Assembly (NCBI GenBank): GCA_015680685.1
Contig: MNCI01025059.1
Location: 14,655 to 59,653, forward strand
Length of the DNA: 44,999 bases
Reading direction: 5' to 3'
Source of the DNA: Gnetum montanum
Lineage: Eukaryota; Streptophyta; Gnetopsida; Gnetales; Gnetaceae
This document shows positions 21,130 through 32,449 of the stretch, one piece after another. The translations under genes and the position numbers were made by a program. The notes under the pieces were generated by a model. That model made no database searches and was not told where the DNA came from. It saw only the letters and a list, made by a program, of their open reading frames with translations. Each line of letters opens with the position of its first letter. Position 1 is the stretch's first letter.

Positions 21130-22700
21130 TGAATTTTGGGCAATGGGCCCCACCATATGCCCTTACTCTTGGTTAGGAAACTCTATCAATGATGGGGTTT
21201 GGACCCCTTAAACATCCAAAATCATGTTTAAGTTGTAACCCCCCTGCATCCATGTTGGGTAGCATGGGTCTAGCATGGATGCATGCCTCCCACCTTCTAA
21301 AACCCCAAAACACTAACTCATCATTTTTGGCATCTATGACTTACCCCATACAACCCCAAGCTTCAAAAGGGGGCTAGATCTTGTTAAAAATTGACATCTT
21401 GGGTTCCCACTCTAGGGCAATACTACCTAGCATGGAGCAAGGGGGTAACATCTATTATTACATCCAAGTGCCCATTTAACCTACATCTAACACCTAGAGT
21501 GGACTCGCATTACCTAGAACCCCTCCAGTCAACCCCAACAACCCTAAAACCTCATTGAATCCAATCAAAAGTACTTGAAACCTTGGGATTTTGTGGATCC
21601 ATGATTGGAAGATCTCTTCCATGCTAGGGAAGACCTCTTCCATGCTAAGCAATGTGGATCTAGTGTGAATGAATGGGAGGATGACCAAAACTAACTACCT
21701 AGTAGCCATTTTTCAATCCTAACACTCCTTGATAGCCTCCAGTAGCCTAGTTTGTCCTTAAAATAAGCCAATTTTGTGTCCATATCCTTCTTCATGTTGG
21801 TGAACCTTCCATCCATGCTACCCAATGTGGAGCCAACATGGAAGCCCAAGGGGTATGAAATAAAACCCAATTTAGAACCAAAAATAGTCTAATAACCTAT
21901 CCTAGTGACGTCTAGACTTTGCTAGAACCTTTTGAAGCCTCCAAGTACCATAAAATTGATTAAAAATGGCACAAAGTTGCTATCCCCCTCTCTTTCACAC
22001 TAGGGCCACCATGACCAGTGTGGAATAAATGGGGGTTGATTGCATGAGACACCTAAAAGCCTCCAAACTAGTAGATTTTGGTACCAAATCTTGACAATCG
22101 ACACCAGCAAGCCTAGAGGATAACATGCATAGTTGATTTTCTATTGAAAAACCCTAGATTTGATATTTTTGGTTGTTCCACACTGGGGGAGACCTCATCC
22201 ATGTTGTCTAGTGTGGAACCAATGTGGATACAAGTAGGAAAGTTCATGAAGGATCTCAAATATACCCAAATAATGATAAATTGCCTTATACTTGCACTAA
22301 AATCCTGTCAACCCTTTTGGAAGCCACCAAACTTCTAGATATTAATGAAAATCAACCCCCCCTTTGGATATTTACACTAATGGGGATCTTATCCATGCTA
22401 AGAATCCTAGCCCTAGCATGGATGGAAGAGGGTGAAGCCAAAACTTGTGAAATTTACATGAAAATTAACTTTTGGATTGAAACTTATGCTAAAACTAGTC
22501 CATCCCCTTCCCTAATTAACTACACTAACATGCAAGCCATTGAAAGTTGAAAATTGATCAACATAAACCTAGGAAATTGTTTTTACATTACATCCATGCT
22601 GAGAGTCATCCCTTCCACAATAGCCAGTGTGGAAACAGGGGAGGTCTAGTGTAGAAACATTAAAACCCTTACGTTTTTAGTTCAAATAGCCTAGAAACAA
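21130..22700 (-). repeat. Diverged tandem array, about 185-bp units, in T1
   Basis: About eight units, marked by CCATGCTA/CTAGCATGG pairs near 21250, 21430, 21620, 21815, 22005, 22180, 22395 and 22600. Between markers are shared words such as GCCTCCAAACTAG, GACACCAGCAAGCCTAG and ATGCATAGTTGATTTTC. Their reverse complements appear in the T2 array at 27180-31450. The opposite window orientation follows from T1 and T2 pointing opposite ways. Confidence 0.8.
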
Positions 22701-23329
22701 CCTCTATTGATGTCCAAATTTATCTAAAAGCCATATAGCCTTAAACCATGGCACACTAAGGCCTAAAAATAGTGAAATATAACCCTTTTTTATCATTTTT
22801 CAATCAAAATTCATTACATGTATCCTACTTTGTCTTATTTCAATCTTGTTCTATCATATCATGACAAGTTTTGACCATTGTTGCATTATTGACCTTCTTT
22901 GGCCTTGATAATACTTTTATTTCAATGTGTTTATCCTTATTATATCCCTGTATGACCTTATTTAGCCTTTTATTGGTATTGAATGATGGGGTTTAACCTT
23001 CCCTAAGTACCATTTGGCACCAATGTGACCATGTCCCACTAAGGCCTTAAATTGGCAACATAGTCTGCTAAGACTCTAAATTGGCATCATGGCATGCTAT
23101 GTCCTTAATTGGAAAGCCTATAATCTTGTTGAACTTGTTTTGACTATTTGTTCAGCCTTTATTCCCTTCCATATACCTATCTCTACCTTTTTTCTATAGC
23201 CTTATATGATCCCCTATGCATTTTTTTTGGCATTAGAGTAGCATATTTTTGCATAATTTCATAGCCTTTTAGCATTATTTACTCATCTCTACCTAGGTGC
23301 CACTTAATGTGCTTATGGTTGACATGTAG
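22701..23329 (+). repeat. 3' end of the T1 intron with motif cluster
   Basis: GCCTAAAAATAG/GGCCTTAAATTGGCAA/CTCTAAATTGGCATC variants recur at 22755-23110, the same family as at 8626-8780. T-rich sequence follows and the intron ends TTGACATGTAG at 23329. Confidence 0.65.
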
Positions 23330-23532
23330 GATTGAAGTATGAGTACCTAGGAGTAGATCAGTTTACCTTTGAGCCTAAGTAGGCCTCACAGTAATGTTGA
23401 ACAATGTATTGACCCTGATTACTTGGATCTTGAGCTTGAGGATCTTGTTGACCACCTAGCCTTGATAGAGAAACCTCTAAAATGGCATGAAAACCTAATT
23501 AAAACCTTGACTTAGATGTGGGTGACATAACT
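23330..23532 (+). pseudogene. pol: T1 pol, first part of the post-intron exon
   Basis: After the acceptor the codons LKYEYLGVDQFTFEPK align with T2's MSQENKQVDST segment. A +1 shifted frame then reads DPDYLDLELEDLVDHLALIE, the acidic pre-RT linker of Tat polyproteins. T2 interrupts at 23532, and the frame resumes at 38907 as EDSLVNVLLMPHSGKEKTIK. Confidence 0.65.
23528..23532 (+). repeat. Left target-site duplication of T2 (TAACT)
   Basis: TAACT before the LTR B boundary. The partner TAATT is at 38902-38906, one C/T difference. Confidence 0.65.
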
Positions 23533-23950
23533 TGTAGCAACTAAAAAATTTAGTTACTTAAAAACTAAAGATCTTAGCATAACAACTTTAACCTTAAATC
23601 CCTAGGGCCTCCAAAAAATGGGATTTAGGATGCCTTGGACAGTCTAATAGATTACCCAAGAGGGTAAGCAAGATTGTAAAAAATAAAAAAGCAAAAGCTT
23701 ATAGTTGTGGAAAAACTAAAAGTAAATGTAGATTGCACACAAAACTAGAAACCTTAAACTTTATTTAAAAAGAATAAAGAATAAGTTTGAGGAATGTGTA
23801 TAAAAATTTGCCTAGGGTAGCGAGGGGGTTCACTTTGGTGGGCGCTTCGAATTTTTTGCTCCATGATCTAGATGTCTTACAACTCCCAATGCTTTTGAGC
23901 CTTTACTACTCCTTGCACTAGATTTGCCAGGGGGTGTAACAATGGCTATT

Positions 23951-23966
23951 GGGGGGGGAGGGGGGG
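23951..23966 (+). repeat. G8-A-G7 run in LTR B
   Basis: GGGGGGGGAGGGGGGG on +, opposite to the LTR's sense strand, with further G runs at 24421-24429. Dense enough for a quadruplex or a sequencing-difficult tract. Confidence 0.8.
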
Positions 23967-24450
23967 TAGTAATTATTCAAAAATGGGGTTCCATGCTAAG
24001 GATTCAAAAGGCTTTGTTTATATTCAAAGCTCTTGAATACAAAAATTCATACCAAAAATGTGAAAGTGTGTGAGTGACAAGGGGTTGGAACCTAAAAATG
24101 GTGTTTGGGTTTGGCTTTTATAGGTTTTTGGCCTTAACTTTTGCTACAAATTGGCTGCAAATTTTGGCTATGTTTTAGGTGGGGTGGATGCCAAAATTTC
24201 AAGGGTTACAATATCTAGAAAGTTCCAAACCCCAATGGCCATTCTATTTACTATAAATAGTAACAAGGGGATGGCATCCAGGCTAGAGATAGGTCTTCTA
24301 TGCTAGGTCTTTAACCTTTTACATTGACATGTTGGATTAACATTGGAGTGCATGGAGTGTTGAAATCTAGTATTTGTGGCTTCCATGCCGAGGGAAAGCT
24401 TCCATGCTAAGGGCGGGAAAGGGGGGGGGCATGGAGAAGCTTCTACACTA

Positions 24451-24594
24451 GAGGTAGGTGAGATTTACCCCCATGCATCCTAGCTAGAGGTAGGTGATCT
24501 TTACCACCATGTATCCTAGTTGGAGGTAGGTGAGATTTACCCCCATGCATGTTAGCTGGAGATAGGTGTCTTTAGTGTAGAAAATGCTATACCC
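24451..24594 (-). repeat. 36-bp tandem repeats in U3 of LTR B
   Basis: GAGGTAGGTG starts at 24451, 24487, 24523 and 24559, exactly 36 bp apart. LTR C has one or two copies (38566-38610), so copy number varies between the LTRs of one element. Confidence 0.9.
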
Positions 24595-24849
24595 CCCATA
24601 AAATCCATAAAAATGCCAATTTTGGCATTCCAAAAGGCATTTTTGAGCTCCCCAAGCTCAAATATAGACACTATGTGACTTATGAGGCCTTGACCACTTA
24701 TGAGGCACTTTTTAGCCCCAAAAGTATGAATATGTGAGATTACACCTCATGGATTACAATCCTTACATTTACAATGAAATTTTGCCTTGGGTTTCATGGG
24801 ATGAGGTTACAAAGGTTAAAACATGCAAATTTAGTGGTGTTTCAATTGA

Positions 24850-24857
24850 CCCTCTTT
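24850..24857 (-). promoter_or_regulatory. Polypurine tract of T2
   Basis: AAAGAGGG on the minus strand, 5 bp before LTR B. A second AAAGAGGG stands at 24933-24940. T1 has the same pair before LTR D. Confidence 0.75.
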
Positions 24858-25552
24858 GTTGGTGTTTGGAGGATTGACCCAAGAGGCATAAAAAATAATA
24901 CAAAACACCACTATAGATCCAACACCAACATTCCCTCTTTGTGCTTGATTTAGTCTTGTTGAACCATGCTGAAGAGTTCTTGTGATAATGAGATAAGGCT
25001 ATGATGAGGGAATGGTAAGGGTAATTGGGTTATGAGGGAAAACAATGTGTTCCAAGTGTTGACATTATGGCTATGGCATTACCATGTTGGTCCATCCATA
25101 GGTTTTGGAGCTTCATGTTTTGAGATTTTGATTACTTAGTGAATGCATTTGAGGGTCCAACATATTGCTCCAAGGTTTCTTTGGCCTCTAGACTCCTCCC
25201 TTTGTATGTTCAAAGCTATTAATTTTCTCTCTTGATCTTCATAGGCCATTCTAGCTTCTTGGTAGTTTACTTTCCCATTTTTTTTTGATTTTATGGGGTG
25301 AAACCTCCATTGGGTTTCTATGGCAAGGCTGGCCTGACCTTGTTTTCCTATTGAATGAGGTGTGCTACATTTGGCAAACTAAATGGTAGAGCATGATGAA
25401 GGAAATGTCCTGTGCCCACAATGCATGAGTATTAAACATTAGTTAACATTGTTGCTTAGGGTAAGGAAGACTATGTTTAGGCTATGGATTGGGCTTAAGG
25501 AGAGGCAAAGGGATGGAAATTACATAAGCACTTTTGACAAAGCAAGACAAAC
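24858..25552 (-). other. 3' non-coding region of T2
   Basis: Aligns on the minus strand with T1 42553-43240 (for example CTTAAGCCCA..CCATAGCC and AAACCCAATG.AGGTTTCACC). No gene. Confidence 0.65.
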
Positions 25553-25633
25553 TCACCAAATCTTGCACATCAAGCTCATGTGAGGACTTTCTACCATGAT
25601 TAGTTGCACCTCCATGATGACTTTAGGCTTCAT
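25553..25633 (-). CDS. 27-codon frame conserved between T2 and T1
   Basis: Reads MKPKVIMEVQLIM...HMSLMCKIW and stops. T1 42472-42552 has a frame of exactly the same length with 15 of 26 residues identical and the same end LMCKIW. In T2 the frame stays open upstream to 25825. It may be the end of a small accessory protein, or just conserved non-coding DNA. No function assigned. Confidence 0.35.
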   Translation of the reverse strand: MKPKVIMEVQLIMVESPHMSLMCKIW

Positions 25634-26159
25634 CGTACAAGCACAAATCCAAGAGGATAAGAAAATGAACCAAAGAAAGCATGTTGGCACATTATAATGC
25701 ATAAGGCCATGTAGACTGATGAAGAGAATCAAGCTTCCTAAGTCACTAGTGTTGCAGCATAGGAAAATTTGTGTGATGTGTATTATCTTTCCAAATTTTT
25801 GAAGTTCTTTCATTGTGCCAAACAAGGGGGGAGATATAGAGCATGTAGGCTCACTTGTTGTAGATCATCAAGGTTGTTAATGTCAGTCATTCATTGTAAC
25901 TTGTCAGCAATTATAAAAAACACTACAAGCCAACATGTTAATGCTAGATATAACTTAGGCTATATGATGGCTTTGATGTTGCATAGTAAGGGTTTGATGA
26001 GGTAATGAGTAGGCTTGAGTTCTAGTGAGAAACTTGGTTTGATGTGTTTTCTCCTTACCATTATGGTCTTTGATGGGAATTTTGGCTAAGGAACCCTTTG
26101 TGATGTTTTTGGCTTTAGGATTAATGGTTGGTAAGTTACTATAGGGTGTTATGATTGTG
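25634..26159 (-). other. T2 sequence between post-intron exon and 3' region
   Basis: No RT or integrase signature on either strand. Frames are short. This is where pol should lie, so T2 has lost it or never had it. Confidence 0.6.
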
Positions 26160-26282
26160 TAATAGAATGGGTTTAGTGCTTAATGTTTGGGTACATAAGG
26201 TCAACTTGGTCAACATCACTAGAGGGGTTTATGAAGACTTCATGGTTAGTTGAATCCACTTGCTTATTCTCTTGGCTCATTC
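26160..26282 (-). pseudogene. pol: T2 post-intron exon start
   Basis: After CATGTAG|GA the frame reads MSQENKQVDSTNHEVFINPS and continues acidic for about 15 more codons to a TAA. It aligns in phase with T1 at 23330, supporting a shared acceptor. The RT that should follow is missing. Confidence 0.55.
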
Positions 26283-26459
26283 CTACATGAAAACATAAGC
26301 ACATCAAGTGGTACCTATGTGATAAAATTGCAAAAAATTAATAAGGCCTATAAGAAAATATTAATAATAATGTAGAATACTATGGTAATAATGCATAAAT
26401 GAGATAATTGTTGAAACAAAGATCATACAAGCATCCAAGTAATGTAAACAAGGTAATAC

Positions 26460-27175
26460 AGGGTCAAACATGGTTAACCATGGTTACAATTTGTCAGTTT
26501 TAGGCCTTAGTAGGCCATACTAGCAATTTGAGGCCTTGGTAGGCCATGATTACATAATGTTAAATAATAGTCAAAGATGATCAAAAACCACTATTTAACA
26601 CAAATCAAAGGCTAAAAATAGGTTACACATGATCAATATGATGAGACAAGGGTCAAAGTATGCATAATGGGATCAAATATAGGTCAAATCATGGTCAAAC
26701 CCATGTAAACTGGTGTTAAATAAGGTCAATAAAGGTTAAAAAATTATGAGGAAAAAGCCAAACAAGGCCAAATAAAATAAATTATGTCACATATGGCCCA
26801 TCATGGTCACATGAGGCCACATTTTTCCAGTTTTATGCCTTAGAAGAACATAATGCTAGTTTAAGGCCATAGCAAGCCATGTCCACATGGTGTTAAATTA
26901 TGGTTAGAGAAGGCCAAAACCCACTATTTGATGCTAATAAAAGCCATGAAAATAGGCAAATAAGGCTATAATAATGCAAATAAAGAACATACAAGGCTAT
27001 ATAAAGGCCATAAAGAGGTTAACAAGGTCAACAATGTAACAATGGGCTAAAGACAAGCTAAAACATCATGTAATAATATCAAATCAAGAAAAACATGCTA
27101 CATATGGTGGAAATTTGCTAATACAAGTCAAAAGGGATTAGATTTTACTAGTTTTAGGCCTTAGCATGACATGGT
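26460..27175 (-). repeat. Motif cluster at the 3' end of the T2 intron
   Basis: CTAGTTTTAGGCCTTAG-like words (reverse complement of GGCCTAAAACTAG) at about 26496, 26532, 26832, 26860 and 27149, plus GGTCAAA/TGGTCAAAC-rich filler. Matches T1 22740-23110. Confidence 0.75.
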
Positions 27176-27179
27176 TTGA

Positions 27180-30100
27180 AGCTACAAGCCTATTAGGTGA
27201 GTTTGGACATCAGTCAAGGTTGTTTCTGGGCTATTTAAACCCAAAAATCAAGAGTTTTGAGCCTTTCACGTTCGATCCCCTTTGTTTCCATGCTAGAAAA
27301 CGTGGAAGAAGGGACCCTCAACATGGAAACCAAGAAAACTATACTTTGAAACATCTAGAGATCCAAAATCAAGGTTCTAAGACCTTCCCAAGGTAGCATA
27401 GGGCTAGATCTATCAAAATTAGGTACTATGGAGGTTAGTAAGGGCCAAAAGTAGGTCTTGGAGCTTAACCCCCTTACTTCCATGCTATCCATTATGGAAA
27501 ACCAAAATATAAGCAAAAAAAAGATCAAACCTATCTTCATTTTGAGACCATTTGAGTTCATTTTGGGTGTCAAAACATGTTGAAATGGATTTTCCCATTT
27601 TTTCCACACTAACCATAGCATCCCTAGCATGGAAGAGTTTTTGGGAACTTTTTTAATGGTTTCAGAGTGATTTGAAAGCATTTTAACTAGGTTCCTAGGA
27701 TCCTAGGGCTATAGATCATGAATCTATGAGTTTCTGGCTAATTTTGATCATCTTTGGAGTTCATTACCTATTTTTACATTGGGGAAGTTACTCTAGCATG
27801 TAAGGTTGTGGGAATGAGTTATAGAGGTAAAAGTAAGATGAAATAAACAAAATCTTAAGGCTATGAGGCCCTAGGATTTTCTGGCGTAGATTTTTGGCTT
27901 CCAGGAGTGTCATCTTGCCATTAAAATTGAAAAGCTAGTCTTCTCCCCATATTTCCAAACTGGCTAGCATGGAGGGGAATCTTTCTAGTGTGGATGGAGT
28001 AAGAATCCCAGATCTAGGCCAATTCAAGTTGTAATCAACTATGCATGATAGCTTCTAGAGCTAGTAGGGTTAAAAGCTAGTGTTTTAGGTTAAGATTTGG
28101 TAGTTTTGGGTATTCCTAAGTGCTTTTTGAGCTTTCCCCCTTTCTTCCATGCTAGGACTATGGTTTTTAGCATGAAGGAATAGGGAGAATAGCCTTTTTC
28201 CATTTAGGATCAATTTCCTAAGGTTTGAAGGGTCCAATGGGTGCTAACAGGGTTCTAGGATGTACGCAAAGTCATTTTTTGTCATTCTAAGGTGTCTATG
28301 AGTCCAAAATGAGTCCCCTCCTTAGTCTCCATGCTAGGAAATGTAGAGGAAGAGATCCTCAACATGGAATATTAGATCTAGACTAATTTTAGCCTCAATT
28401 GATAATGCATGTATGCTCCCAGGTTTGTCAAGGTCGAGGACTAGGGTTGAGGATTAAGATTGGTTAATTTGGAGGTTTTCTAGGTGGTTTTTATAGCTTC
28501 TCCCCTTTCGTCCATCCTAGAGATGGCATGATTAGTGTGGAATATTGGAAGGAGTAGCTTTTTAGCCATTTGGAGTCACTTTTGTAGGGTTTGAGGGTTC
28601 TAGAAGGTGTAAAACTAGTCTTAGGGTTCATGTAGGGTTGTAGGGTGTTTGCATGAGGTGTCCAATGGTCTCTCCCAAAATTTCCCATTGCTTCCATGCT
28701 ATCCATTTTGGAAGATGTGCCTCTCAACATGAAATAATTTAGAAACCCTTATTTTTACCATTTTCTATCATTTCTAGCCATGCATGTGGGTTTCTAAAGT
28801 TACTAGTATCAATTATTGTTGCCTAGTGTCAAAATTTGGTTATTTTCATAGTTGTTAGATGGTTTTTGATGTCCTCCCATTTCTTCCACACTAGGGATCT
28901 CATGCATAATGTAGAAGATTGGGAAAAAATGGTTCTTGGATATTCATGATCAATTTTAACAAGACTAAGTATTCTAAGATGCACAAAGAGGGTCCGAAGA
29001 CACACACAAGGATTTCTAATGTCTGTTTAAGCTATCTAAAGGTCATTTTGGAGTCCCCAAAAAGTTCCCCCCTACTTCCATGCTAGTGATATTGAAGAGG
29101 TATCTCCTAGCATAGAGGAACTAGGAGGCTTTTCATTTTGCTACATTTTGCTAGTTTTGTCTATGCATGTATGTCTACAAGGCTATCAATGTTGCCTATT
29201 GATGCTAGGGGTTGAAATTTGGTTATTTTGAGAGTTACAAGAATGATTTTAGGTTTTTCCTCATCCATCCATGCTACGGTTAGTATGCTCAGAATGTATG
29301 GGATTCTCCTCAACGTGGAGAACAAAGAGGAGGTAGTTTTAGGCTGTTATAGGTGACTTCTATAAGTCTAGAGGCTTCCAAAAGGGTTAGGTTGCTTCTG
29401 GAAGGTAAACTACATGCCAACTTTAGTATTTTTGGCCCTTTTATTTTCATCCACATTACAAATAGAATGATCAACATGGATGAGGTCCTCCCTAGTGTGG
29501 AAGAACCTTAGGGGATTGATTTTCATTAATTGTTGACATTCCGATGGCTTCCAAAGAGGCTACTAAGGTTCTAGTGTTAGTACAAGATAGCTTGATGATA
29601 TTTTCTTACATCTAGGACTTTCCACTAATATTATTAGCTTCATACATCCTATTTCCATTATAGCCAACATGGAATAGATCTACCCTAGCATGGATGAACC
29701 AAGAAAGTCAAATCTAGGCTATTTTGATAGCCAATCGACCATGCATGCTAGCCCCCGAGGTTACTGGTGTCAACAATTGATAATTGGTATTAAGATTCAT
29801 CAATTTAAAGGCTTCTAAGTATCCATGTAGTGATCCCCATTTTCTCCATGTTGGGTATGATGGACCCAATTTGAAAGAGAAGGAAAAATTAGATCTAGGC
29901 TCTTTTGACAATAAATCAACCATGCATGTCAGTGCCTAGGGTTGTCAAGATTTACCAATTTGGGGACTCCTAAGTACCTCATGCAATCAACCCTCCTTAT
30001 TCTCCATGGTAAATAGGGTGGCCCTAGTATGAAAGAAAGGAAAATATCAAATCAAGGCTCTTTTGATAGCAAATTTACCATGCATGTTAGCCTTTGGGGT

Positions 30101-31450
30101 TGCCAACATCAATGGTTGAGGTTTGGTGTCAAAATCCATCTTTTCTAAGGCTCTTAGGTGTCAATGCAGTCATCCACCTTTTTATACACATTGGTTATGG
30201 TGGCCCCAATTTGGAGGAGAGGGAAATTTTATATTTACGCTCTTCTAATGGAAAATCAACCATGCATATTAGCCTCTAGGGTTATCGGCATTGATGGTCA
30301 AGGTTTGGTGTCAACATTCACTTTTTTGGAGGCTCCTAGGTGTTCATGTAGTTGTCCCCCATTTTTCACACTAGGCAAGATGATCATAATGTGGAAGAGA
30401 TGGAAATGTCATATCTAGGATATTTTGATAGTAAATCAACCATGCCTATCAACCTCTAGGGTTGCTGGCATCGATGGTTGAGGTTTGGTATTAAAATCCA
30501 TCAGTTTGGAGGCTCCTAGATGCCTCATGCAATCAACCTCCATTCTTCCACATTGATCATGGTGGCCCTAGTGTGGAAAAATGGGAAATATTATATCTAT
30601 GATTTTTTGATAAGAAATCAAACATGCATGTTAGCCTCTAAGGTTATTGGTGTTGATGGTTAATATTTGTTGTCAAAATCCACCAATTTGGAGGCTTGTA
30701 GGTGCCCATGCCACCAACGCCCCCTTTTTCCATACTAGGATGGTGGGCCCAACATGGATGAGAGGGAGATGATAATTTGTTTCCATTTTGGTCAATTTTG
30801 GAGCATCTAGAGGCTTTAGAAGGTTCCAACAGGGTCTAGAGTTACTAGTGTAGGTTATTAGGCTATTTTTGATCATAAACTAGGTTTTCCTACATAGCCC
30901 CTAAGCCTCCATGCTAGGTCCATGCTAGGAAGCATGGAGGAAAGGTTCACCAACATGGAGAAGATTTGAAATGAAAAAATAGATTATTTTTGGTCATTTT
31001 AAACTTCTAAAAGCTACCAAAGTGTCTTTGAGTCTAAACAAAAAATGGCAATTGGGGTGGTCAATTTTCGTAATTTATGATTTTCTCCCATTCATCCATG
31101 CTAAACCCATGTTGGACAACATGGATGGACCTTCCCCTAGCATGAAATAACTAGATATGAAGGTTTTAGACACTTCTAACTAGGGTGGAAAAGGTTCTAA
31201 GGCTTTCAAGGATCACCGAAGGGGTTTAGGGCTATGTGGGCCCACTTTGAAATTGAACTAAGGCTTGATGAGCACCAAAGGGTGAGTATGAATGTTACTC
31301 ACATTTTTAAACGTTGGATACATATTGGCAAGGGTCTCCATAGCATGGGTGCCCCAAAAGTAGCAAGCTTCGTTGAGGTTTTACCCCTTTTCCAGGGTCT
31401 AGGGTTCATGCATGTTAATGGTAGCTATCAAGAATGGCAAGGGGGTTAGG
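27180..31450 (+). repeat. Large tandem array, about 185-bp units, in T2
   Basis: About 23 diverged units. The marker TCCATGCTAGG (or TCCACACTAGG) followed some 20 bp later by GTGTGGAA/AGCATGGA recurs near 27955, 28147, 28327, 28512, 28694, 28886, 29077, 29266, 29450, 29652, 29843, 30000, 30185, 30365, 30545, 30727, 30907 and 31093: spacing mostly 180-192 bp. A second marker, CCATGCATGTTAGCCTCTAG, recurs about every 180 bp from 29738 to 30623, but only about every 380 bp from 28021 to 29162, so the older half has a two-unit higher-order period. No coding. Confidence 0.85.
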
Positions 31451-31509
31451 TTTTATGGTTACAGATGGTAGGAGGTGTGTCTTGGTCATGGTTGGGTGCT
31501 TAAAACTCA

Positions 31510-31630
31510 TCCCAAGGCTTATTTAGATGCTAGTTTCTAGCCTTAGCAATCCATTAAGTCACTAGTTTTAGGCCTTAGCAAGCCATAGCTTTACTAGTTT
31601 AGGGCCTTGGTGGGTTGTGCTACCATACCT
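31510..31630 (-). repeat. Motif cluster at the 5' end of the T2 intron
   Basis: Three CTAGTTTTAGGCCTTAGCAA-type words within 110 bp, the reverse complement of those at 8626-8780 in T1, equally just downstream of the protease. Confidence 0.8.
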
Positions 31631-31923
31631 ACCTATCAAGTATGGGCTAGTATCGAAAGGACGTGTAAGAAAAACATAAAACATGAAACATTGTATAAGT
31701 TTGCAAAGGTGAATAAGCTTCTATTAGCAAAATAAGGAATAACATATCTGCAATGCATTTGTTGCTTAAGCTTTGATAAACCAAAGGGTTTTCTTTGCAT
31801 GATCACACTCTCATCATGCTACTTGTTTGTAGTGGCAACTAATAGGAATTTTTGTTGATTGCTTCTTATTGTAGAGTTAGCACTATTTGCATTGTTATTG
31901 CTCACATTGTTGTTGGCCTCAAT

Positions 31924-32445
31924 CTACATGCCAGAAATTTCCTCTTGAAACTCTACCTCCAAACCTCGATCGATGTTAACATAGTTAATTGAGGGCAATA
32001 ACACATTATCTCCATAGATCAAAATTCCCCCTTCCTCATATGGAAATTGAATCTCCTGATGTATGGGAGATGTAATTTCCAAAATCTTCACTAGCCATGA
32101 TCTCCCTAGAATTAAGTTGAAGCTAGATGTCTTCTCAACCAATAGGAAGCTGGTAGATGTGGGAAACTATTCTTTGGCTATGAAATCCAAGGTGATAGAA
32201 CCTTGTACTACTACTTGTGAGTCATTAAATGATTTAAATGCTAAGGTAGTGGTTACCTAGATATTCTCAATTTGTCCTATTTTGTTAACAATAGAATAGG
32301 GTACTATGTTGGTTGTTGCTCCATCACCTACATGAAAACAATGAACCTTGTAGCTACCAACACATATAGTGATGAGAAGAGGAGTAGCTAGCACCTCTCT
32401 ATTTTTAGAATCAATTTTCACTTCTCTATCATGAAATTTAAGCAT
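31924..32445 (-). pseudogene. pol: Aspartic protease of T2
   Basis: Two frames on the minus strand: 32445-32257 with VGDGATTNIVPYSIVNKIG (active-site D-G-A), and 32142-31924 with SSFNLILGRSWLV and HQEIQFPYEEGGILIYGD, the LLGRPW-HQ block. A TAG separates them. The active-site triad is better preserved than in T1. Coding continues weakly to about 31760 (MQRKPFGLSKLK), matching T1's VQRKPYMFPNLSKI, after which the intron should begin; the donor is not recognisable. Confidence 0.75.
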
Positions 32446-32449
32446 GGGT

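Larger units (their letters stand above)
8323..23329 (+). other. Ogre-type intron between protease and RT of T1
   Basis: Protease coding ends near 8322 and the pre-RT coding exon starts at 23330. The acceptor CATGTAG|GA is shared with T2 (26282, minus), and the codons after it align between the two elements. Two donors are possible: GTGAGG at 8318 and GTGCAT at 8323. The second keeps phase (G|GA) if the preceding TGA was CGA. Without element N the intron is about 8.6 kb. It contains, in order, a MAT-rich motif cluster, an antisense spliced gene, a 185-bp array and a second motif cluster. An intron at this place is known from legume Ogre elements. Confidence 0.65.
23533..24844 (-). repeat. 3' LTR (B) of T2
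   Basis: 1,312 bp. On the minus strand it starts TGAAACACCACTAAATT and ends TTGCTACA, aligning with LTR D of T1. U3 carries 36-bp tandem repeats; G runs at 23951-23966 and 24421-24429 have no counterpart in D or C. Confidence 0.85.

Noticed and set aside
21130-31450. A large inverted repeat or palindrome (array minus at 21130-22700, plus at 27180-31450)
   Set aside because: The two arrays belong to two elements of opposite orientation, each with its own array in the same place; no inversion is needed.
27180-31450. CRISPR-like or gene-family array
   Set aside because: Units are about 185 bp and diverged throughout, without short identical repeats and unique spacers, and lie in a plant retroelement intron.
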